This document shows, piece by piece, positions 14,784 through 19,704 of a stretch of DNA of 19,704 bases; positions within the stretch are counted from its first letter, which is position 1, and every line of letters begins with the position of its first letter. The stretch is from positions 1-19,704 of the forward strand of contig DKQD01000036.1 of the NCBI GenBank assembly GCA_002474345.1, in the 5' to 3' direction. The position numbers and the translations under genes were made by a program. A model generated the notes under the pieces. The model did no database searches, was not told where the DNA came from, and worked only from the letters and a program-made list of their open reading frames with translations. This stretch comes from Bacteriovoracaceae bacterium UBA7317 (GTDB lineage: Bacteria; Bdellovibrionota; Bacteriovoracia; Bacteriovoracales; Bacteriovoracaceae).

Positions 14784-15836
14784 CTAGCAGTCTAAAGGCC
14801 CTTTCCCGATGAGCTTAAAAGATTCAACAATAGCAGGTACAAAAAAATATTGACTCGCCACAAAGGAAGAGAGATGCCCTCCACCTATTTCTTTTAGAGA
14901 AGACTTTCCCGGAAGGCATGTTGATGAAAGTTCATGGAAGAGTTTCTCACCGGATTTTTTTTCCACAACATAGTCATCTCTAGCATTTATTTGTACTAAG
15001 GAGCGTCTACCAATTCTTTCATTTGGAAAGGCATCTACAAGACTTTTAACGTTATATTTTTCCATTATTTTATAAAGTTCTACTTTAACTTCTCGATCCT
15101 TTAAGCCTGATTCGGAACCTAGCTTGGCCCAGTCAATCTGTTTGTGAAGGGCCCCAGAAACAAGTGGAGACGGCGAAGGCCCTGATAAGCAAGGACTCAT
15201 GGCAAGATCACCCTCTGTAATGGCAGCCCCAAAAGAGCTTGTCCCTCCCCCCAATGAAATACCGGTCGTTCCAACACTCGCGTGCGGATAAGTTTCTCTA
15301 ACCCAGGAGATCAGTTTAGAAACTTCCAAAACTGTCACACCAAGACCAACCAAAAAGTCTGATACACTCAAAGAGAAATGCCACTTTTGCCTTTTAGGTC
15401 TTCTCTCTCCATAAAAAGGAATCATCTTTATCAGTGAACCGATCCCATGCTCTAAAAGGGGTTCAGCCAATAATTGTCTTCTTATTTTAAAAGTTGAGTC
15501 TCCAGTAGAAGCTGTATGAATCACAATTCCTCTTAATCGACTCGTATCTAATGGGAGTATAAGTTGAAAACAACCTAGCTGAGATTCCTCTGGTAAAAAA
15601 TGAGCTAGAGGACTAATGTAGTATACTTTGCTGAGAGTGAAATTTTTTCCTTTAGATATTTCTCTCTCTTTCCAAAAAGGACGGAGGGGATACTCAGAAT
15701 CATTTTTACCCGAGTTTTCTGCAAAAGAAACAAGCAGACTTTTTAGATCTTTGACCTTTCCTAAGTCACCAAAACCGTCTGAAAAAAACTTATACTTCTT
15801 GAAAGGCAAAAAAGTGTTATAGAAAAGAAAACTCAA
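14784..15836 (-). CDS. ABHD18-like (DUF2048) alpha/beta hydrolase
   Basis: Long stretches match the family best known from eukaryotic ABHD18: HTASTGDSTFKIRRQLLAEP (107-126), IKMIPFYGERRPKRQ (136-150), SVSDFLVGLG (157-166), TTGISLGGGTSSFGAA (190-205) and SPCLSGPSPS (214-223). The likely triad is S194 in the GxSxG nucleophile elbow, D287 or D288 in NARDDYVV, and H321 in GGGHLSSF. Such enzymes act as serine hydrolases; the substrate here is not known. No signal peptide is evident. The start is uncertain. TTG at 15834-15836 has no ribosome binding site, and the frame stays open upstream to a stop at 15975-15977 with no ATG, GTG or TTG. A CTG at 15906-15908 has GAGG five bases upstream and may be the true start, adding 24 residues. 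Confidence 0.8.
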   Translation of the reverse strand: MSFLFYNTFLPFKKYKFFSDGFGDLGKVKDLKSLLVSFAENSGKNDSEYPLRPFWKEREISKGKNFTLSKVYYISPLAHFLPEESQLGCFQLILPLDTSRLRGIVIHTASTGDSTFKIRRQLLAEPLLEHGIGSLIKMIPFYGERRPKRQKWHFSLSVSDFLVGLGVTVLEVSKLISWVRETYPHASVGTTGISLGGGTSSFGAAITEGDLAMSPCLSGPSPSPLVSGALHKQIDWAKLGSESGLKDREVKVELYKIMEKYNVKSLVDAFPNERIGRRSLVQINARDDYVVEKKSGEKLFHELSSTCLPGKSSLKEIGGGHLSSFVASQYFFVPAIVESFKLIGKGPLDC

Positions 15837-16068
15837 ATCTAAACGGCCAAGAGCACGACCGGAAATATATTTAAGACCTTTAGGATAATTTTTTAAACCA
15901 AACTTCAGATTAACCTCTATATTTAAAGGAAAAACTCTTTTATTTGTCTCATCAAAGGATACCTTTGGTAAACTTTAGGAAACTTTTTCCCTTGGATTTT
16001 TCAAGGCTTTGGATCTCAGACAAGTTTAAAAGCGACCCCTTTTTCAACCCTAAATTTTCATTTTGTTT

Positions 16069-16074
16069 TATAAT
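16069..16074 (+). promoter_or_regulatory. -10 element of sixA
   Basis: A perfect TATAAT lies 44 bases upstream of the sixA start. The expected -35 position holds no recognisable hexamer, so the promoter may rely on the -10 or an activator. Transcription would begin near 16081. Confidence 0.4.
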
Positions 16075-16117
16075 AAATTTATTAAGCTGGTGAGGTTCTC
16101 AACTGGAGATAAAATTT

Positions 16118-16582
16118 ATGAATCTAATTTATCTAATGAGGCATGGGGAATCGTCAAAAGACTCTGGTTCACTTGAAAGCTCTTTAACTGACAAAGGCAT
16201 TGAACAAGTAAGCCAAATGGGCGAAAAACTAAAACAAGAGGGTATTGAGGTAGCGAAAGTCTACCATAGTGGACTCATGAGGGCCGAAGAAACAGCTTCT
16301 ATTATTAGAGAAATAGCTTTTCCACATATCTCTGAATTAGACCTTGAAACGGAAAAAGGAATCACACCACAGGCAGACCCTGAATTATGGAAGAAAAAAT
16401 GGGATGATAAGACCTATATAAATAAGCCTTCCCTTTTTGTTTCACACCTTCCCTTCCTGCCAAAGCTTGTTGATGTTCTACTAAAAGATATTGATGATTA
16501 TTCTTTTTCCCATTCTTCTGTAATGTGCATAGGACAAGACGAACAAAGTAACTGGGAAAAAAAATGGAGTTGGTCCATTTAA
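16118..16582 (+). CDS. sixA: Phosphohistidine phosphatase SixA
   Basis: The 154-residue protein is a small histidine phosphatase. It begins MNLIYLMRHGES with the phosphate-accepting H9 in the RHG motif, has HSGLMRAEETA at 50-60 (R55 and E58), and the second histidine H110 in SHLPFLPKLVDVLL. Length and the HLPFL segment fit SixA rather than phosphoglycerate mutase. SixA removes phosphate from histidines of phosphorelay or PTS proteins in the cytoplasm. The ATG start has GGAGA eight bases upstream. It stands alone on the + strand and converges with the HD-GYP gene, 22 bases away; no terminator is visible between them. The target protein is not encoded in the window as far as I can see. Confidence 0.85.
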   Translation: MNLIYLMRHGESSKDSGSLESSLTDKGIEQVSQMGEKLKQEGIEVAKVYHSGLMRAEETASIIREIAFPHISELDLETEKGITPQADPELWKKKWDDKTYINKPSLFVSHLPFLPKLVDVLLKDIDDYSFSHSSVMCIGQDEQSNWEKKWSWSI

Positions 16583-16604
16583 TTTTTTTAAGAAGCCTTA
16601 GACT

Positions 16605-17948
16605 CTAAAGAATAATTTTATCCAGGGCATCTATAATTTTTTTAAAACGATTTGTGGGGAACCTTCGATTTAAGTAACTAAAAATGAGCTGCTTATGGAT
16701 TTTTCCATCTCCCGCTTCAATAACCTTATCAGTATAGGCTTCTGCCACCATAAAGTTGAGAGATAACGGAGAAAGGTTTGGAGAAAAATTATCAGGAAAA
16801 CCCACGCCATTAAGTGCTCCATGATGCTGCCTTATAAGTAGATCAACACCCGCCGGAGATTTAGGAAACACTCTGGCCAACTCCGAAGCTCTAAGGGCAT
16901 GATGCTTTAAAGTTTCTTTAGCCTCATAGGTTAAATCTGCCTTATCAAACTCATCTTTTGTACAAATTTTGGCCTGTTCATCGGTTTTTAGAAGAATGTC
17001 ATGAAAGAAGCAAGTAAACATAAGTTTTTCTTCATGCTCTTTTTTTGCCCAATCTGCATGCTTGATTAAATGAAGTGAAACATAAGAAAGAACTTGAATG
17101 TGCTTATAAAGGTAACTTGCTTTATTTGAAAGAAGATTTTTAAGCATCGACTTTAATGTTTTATTTTTTTTAACATCTTTGGCAATATCCCTCATTGCCT
17201 TTTTAGCAGCGTTGACAGTTTCTTTTGTAATCCCCATTTCTCTAAATTTATCGTGGACAGTATTAACCTGAACCTCGCCAGCAACGGTTCTTTCGTTATC
17301 ATTCAACTTATCGAAAGATAGTTCACTTATCATTTCATTTGAAATTTGATTCACTAATTTTAATCTATCATTCTTTTGAATGAAAACTTCTTGAACACCC
17401 ATTGAAATATAGTTTTTTAATTTCTCCTCAGTTATTTCATCACCAGGAGAAAATAGTGTTTGATACTCCTCTTCACTGCTACTATCTGGGTCTAAAAAAA
17501 AAGTTCTGCAAATAGGAGATTTTATTTTTCTTAAATAATGAGATGGTATGGGAAAATAATTAGGCACGTCCAAACCTACCATTTCTGCTGCTGTAATATT
17601 TGCAACCTGAGCACAATTTCTTATTAATGTTTTCAAATCAACCCCAACACTCATAGATAATGTTGATGAGTCTGATTCTAATTCCTCTCCTATTTTTCCA
17701 ATTACTAGAAGTGGTATTTTCAAATTTTCATTTTTCATTTTTTCATGAAGAGTTTGAGCGATCTGTTGCCCCTCAATCTCTGCCTTGGTTACAATCAATT
17801 TAATTTTTTGATTTTCTTTTAAAATTTGATCAACTGCTGAGTCTAAGCCAGACGTAGACACGGGATCTAAACCTAAATAAACTCGAAAGTTTAAATTATA
17901 TAAATTTTCAAGCTCTTTATTATTTTCTACTAAAAGAATATTGGCCAT
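16605..17948 (-). CDS. Pseudo-receiver/HD-GYP-like protein
   Basis: I use the ATG at 17946-17948 (AGGAGG four bases upstream) instead of the TTG six codons earlier. Residues 2-86 have a receiver layout (NILLVENN, then KLIVTKAE), but the acidic pair is E8/N9 and the phosphoacceptor position is near T54/K55, so phosphorylation is unlikely. Residues about 130-200 (YFPIPSHYLRKIK, GDEITEEKLKNYISMGVQEVFI) resemble the input domain that precedes many HD-GYP domains. The HD-GYP-like part shows H283, H316-D317, H349/H350, H375-H376 and GVGFP (381-385) in place of GYP. Most metal ligands of a cyclic-di-GMP phosphodiesterase are thus present, with altered spacing and a changed GYP motif. It may degrade or only bind cyclic di-GMP. 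It is a single gene, with no partner nearby. Confidence 0.78.
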   Translation of the reverse strand: MANILLVENNKELENLYNLNFRVYLGLDPVSTSGLDSAVDQILKENQKIKLIVTKAEIEGQQIAQTLHEKMKNENLKIPLLVIGKIGEELESDSSTLSMSVGVDLKTLIRNCAQVANITAAEMVGLDVPNYFPIPSHYLRKIKSPICRTFFLDPDSSSEEEYQTLFSPGDEITEEKLKNYISMGVQEVFIQKNDRLKLVNQISNEMISELSFDKLNDNERTVAGEVQVNTVHDKFREMGITKETVNAAKKAMRDIAKDVKKNKTLKSMLKNLLSNKASYLYKHIQVLSYVSLHLIKHADWAKKEHEEKLMFTCFFHDILLKTDEQAKICTKDEFDKADLTYEAKETLKHHALRASELARVFPKSPAGVDLLIRQHHGALNGVGFPDNFSPNLSPLSLNFMVAEAYTDKVIEAGDGKIHKQLIFSYLNRRFPTNRFKKIIDALDKIIL

Positions 17949-18128
17949 AATCCCTCCTACTTTCAATAAGATCCTTTTCGACTTTTTTTTGATTTTATAA
18001 AAAGATAAAAAAGAAAATATAACTTATTAGAAGAGTTTCACTACACATTAAAAATGTTGTGATAGTTTTTTTATTGAAGAGGCAAGTAAGAATTTTTTTT
18101 GAGTTTTATGCTTTTAGAAAGAATTTAG

Positions 18129-18155
18129 AAAAAACAAGGGGAGATAACTCCCCTT
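18129..18155 (-). terminator. Rho-independent terminator
   Basis: On the - strand AAGGGGAG (18155-18148) pairs perfectly with CTCCCCTT (18143-18136) around a TTAT loop, followed by G and six U. It begins 12 bases after the stop of the exported-protein gene, so it ends that transcript and isolates it from the HD-GYP gene. Confidence 0.92.
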
Positions 18156-18166
18156 TAATTTATGAA

Positions 18167-19153
18167 CTAATCTTTAAACATTCTAAAATTAAGTTTATAT
18201 TCCCATGAATGATAACCTTGCTGACCTTTATAAAACTTTGAAAATTCAATCAAGTCTTCATCAAGGAAAACATTTTCTAATTTTTTGGGAGTATACATAA
18301 GAGTTTCGTTAACAAGTCTATCATCGTTATTGAGAGAAATAAGTGAATTAGACAGTTTTCCAACTTCTTTTCTTAAAGCAACAGAGCTACCTGCTGTCAT
18401 CACATTTGACATATCACCTGTATAAAGACCATAAGCTGCTGCAGCGAGAGGGATGATTGATTGACTCAACTTTTGCATTTCTTTAATATCATCGCCATCA
18501 GACTCAATGATTGAGTAATCTACTATCAAGTGCTTATATGGAGTTGCATAACCAATTCCTGCTGCTGGAAAAATGACTCTGTCTTGGGCCGTTAAGAAAA
18601 AAGTGTTTCCCTGACTAAGACCTTTGTAAACTTCAGTGATTTTACCTGTCGTTAAAGCACCATCAGTAGTATAAAAGAAAAGATAGATGTCATCTTTTAA
18701 AAACTCATCCTTTTCATCAATTACTTCAAACTCGTAAGCGTGAAGGGCCATTCTTGGCATTTCCAATTTGTCACTCAATGATTTTTCATAAAAGCCAACA
18801 GGACCTAATTTTCTTGTTTCCTGAATTCTAAGGAATTTATCAGTTTCGTTGTCTTCCCTTAACAGAAAATCATTTTGGTTAAGACCTTTATTGACTGGGT
18901 CCCATTTCATGAGTATTTTTTCTAAATATAATTTATTGATTTTTTGCTTTTTGAGTATTTGAACCATTTGCCCAAGTGGATTTCCCTTTGCAAATAAATG
19001 AGGTCTTTTGTCCTCAAATTGGGGGTTTAGCACAATTTTAATGGCCTCTAATGCCATTGGAAGCGCCTTTGATTGCTCTCTTTCAGCTGAATAGAGAGAG
19101 ACCTGACAAAAAAGGGTCAGTAAAAAGAAAAGCTTAAAAGCAGTTTTGAACAT
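18167..19153 (-). CDS. Exported protein of unknown function
   Basis: The 328-residue protein starts at an ATG with GGAG eight bases upstream. Residues 1-23 form a signal peptide (MFKTAFK, then hydrophobic LFFLLTLFCQVSL, cleavage near YSA). I do not recognise a named domain with confidence. The middle looks beta-rich (MALHAYEFEVIDE at 135-147, DDIYLFFYTTDGALTTGK at 154-171, NTFFLTAQDRVIFP at 183-196), then HLIVDYSIIESDGDDIKEMQ at 208-227 with an acidic cluster that could bind metal, then an amphipathic helical part, and a strand-like end (YHSWEYKLNFRMF). The acidic cluster and strand pattern suggest a beta-sandwich with a helical insert; this is inference. It ends at a strong terminator and stands alone. 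Confidence 0.75.
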   Translation of the reverse strand: MFKTAFKLFFLLTLFCQVSLYSAEREQSKALPMALEAIKIVLNPQFEDKRPHLFAKGNPLGQMVQILKKQKINKLYLEKILMKWDPVNKGLNQNDFLLREDNETDKFLRIQETRKLGPVGFYEKSLSDKLEMPRMALHAYEFEVIDEKDEFLKDDIYLFFYTTDGALTTGKITEVYKGLSQGNTFFLTAQDRVIFPAAGIGYATPYKHLIVDYSIIESDGDDIKEMQKLSQSIIPLAAAAYGLYTGDMSNVMTAGSSVALRKEVGKLSNSLISLNNDDRLVNETLMYTPKKLENVFLDEDLIEFSKFYKGQQGYHSWEYKLNFRMFKD

Positions 19154-19206
19154 TATTCTTCTCCGATAAAGAAACCTTAAGGCCGTAATCTATTCTAAAA
19201 TGAAGC

Positions 19207-19223
19207 GATAGGCAAAGCCTATT
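19207..19223. repeat. Small perfect hairpin in the leader of the exported-protein gene
   Basis: ATAGGC (19208-19213) and GCCTAT (19217-19222) pair around an AAA loop, extended by a G-T pair. It lies about 55 bases upstream of the start of the - strand exported-protein gene. It may be part of a promoter or a leader hairpin. Confidence 0.35.
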
Positions 19224-19267
19224 CTCCAATCAGAGTATTTTTTTTAAATTATTTTCATTAAAATAAA

Positions 19268-19359
19268 GGGCCTGAAATTTTTAGGAAAAAGCCCACCCAT
19301 GCGACACATAATTTCAATAACTTATACGAGGCAAAGATGTATAAGTCCGAAAGGACTTA
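19268..19359 (+). promoter_or_regulatory. Dense overlapping inverted repeats in the clpS leader
   Basis: Three pairings lie within 92 bases. GGGCCT near 19268 pairs with AG and GCCC near 19283-19294. ACTTATAC (19320-19327) pairs perfectly with GTATAAGT (19339-19346). TAAGTCC (19342-19348) pairs perfectly with GGACTTA (19353-19359) around a GNRA-type GAAA loop. The last two stems share bases 19342-19346 and exclude each other. This looks like a switchable RNA leader or a small RNA; no known riboswitch class is recognised. TAAAAT at 19259-19264 is a possible -10. Confidence 0.4.
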
Positions 19360-19432
19360 ATGTTTAGAAAGTATCTAATTGGAGTGAAAAGAGGATAGGT
19401 GCTAAACTAAAAAGATCGAATAAAGGTTCAAG

Positions 19433-19704
19433 ATGAAGCCAATAGACTACAACGACCCATCTGAAAATGAGTTAACTGTCAAACTCCCTAAAAGGTACCG
19501 TGTGATTTTATACAGGGATCAAGAGACTCCACGCCACTTTATTCTTCTCCTTTTAATGAGGCATTTTCAAAAGTCCATCCATGAATCCAAAGAACTTGTC
19601 GAAGTACTTGAGAAAAAGGGCTTCGTTACAGTGGGAACTTACACGCATGAGATAGCTGAGACAAAATCAACAAAAGTAATTATATTGGCCAAGAAAAATA
19701 GCTA
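19433..19704 (+). CDS. clpS: ClpS-family adaptor with altered N-degron pocket, reaching the window end
   Basis: The ATG has AAAGG six bases upstream. Ninety codons are visible and the window ends in TA, so the next base may complete a stop (90 residues, near the usual ClpS length) or the gene may run on. The fold signature is clear: YRVILYRDQETPRHFI (22-37), a middle helix, and GTYTHEIAETK (68-78), which is the conserved AEVAETK region that touches ClpA. ClpS proteins hand N-degron substrates to ClpAP. Against E. coli ClpS the pocket residues differ: Asn34 is Arg28, Met40 is Arg34, Met62 is Val56 and His66 is Glu60; only Asp35 is kept as Asp29. It may therefore bind other ligands or none. A clpA gene could follow outside the window. 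Confidence 0.82.
   Translation, partial: MKPIDYNDPSENELTVKLPKRYRVILYRDQETPRHFILLLLMRHFQKSIHESKELVEVLEKKGFVTVGTYTHEIAETKSTKVIILAKKNS

Overview
The window is 19.7 kb of AT-rich DNA with dense short-spaced genes, frequent TTG/GTG starts and several exported proteins with type I signal peptides. The gene set (YadGH-type ABC transporter, RND/MMPL exporter, SixA, ClpS, a CheX-like protein, HD-GYP and receiver proteins, a transglutaminase-elicitor-like protein) fits a Gram-negative bacterium. The HD-GYP with a degenerate receiver, the TTG starts and the mix of secreted hydrolases remind me of the Bdellovibrionota (Bdellovibrio/Bacteriovorax-like). That placement is inference: no rRNA or other taxonomic marker is present.

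Left part (1-4493, + strand). The window opens inside a gene for a transglutaminase-elicitor-like protein with a Lys/Arg-rich segment and a Cys-containing tail; its frame is open to base 1. After a 347-base gap come two small unknown proteins and a 606-residue regulator. The regulator combines a complete receiver domain, a PAS-like domain, a MerR-type helix-turn-helix and a C-terminal part that resembles the B12-sensor module of CarH/LitR regulators but lacks the cobalamin-coordinating histidines. I regard this as the most interesting gene of the window.

Middle (4573-13280, mostly - strand). There is a NudL-type CoA pyrophosphatase, a 70-residue protein with an internal repeat and a + strand exported SIMPL-domain protein. 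Then comes a likely operon read from a near-consensus sigma-70 promoter at 13253-13280: CheX-like protein, RND/MMPL exporter, YadG ATPase, YadH permease (start overlapping the yadG stop) and, 84 bases on, a long-chain acyl-CoA synthetase. Exporter, ABC transporter and acyl-CoA synthetase together suggest lipid or envelope work, but the substrate cannot be read from sequence.

Right part (13361-19704). A secreted Notum/pectinacetylesterase-like hydrolase and an ABHD18-like alpha/beta hydrolase lie on the - strand, with a gap between them that holds a dyad and a possible 26-residue membrane peptide. Then follow SixA (+), a pseudo-receiver/HD-GYP protein (-), an unknown exported protein with a textbook terminator (-), and a ClpS-family protein (+) whose N-degron pocket residues are replaced and whose leader is rich in overlapping inverted repeats.

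Several starts were moved away from the longest ORF because of Shine-Dalgarno position, signal peptide or family length: yadH to 9345, the Notum-like gene to 14431, the HD-GYP gene to 17948 and the second small gene to 2412. No tRNA, rRNA, CRISPR array or insertion sequence was seen.
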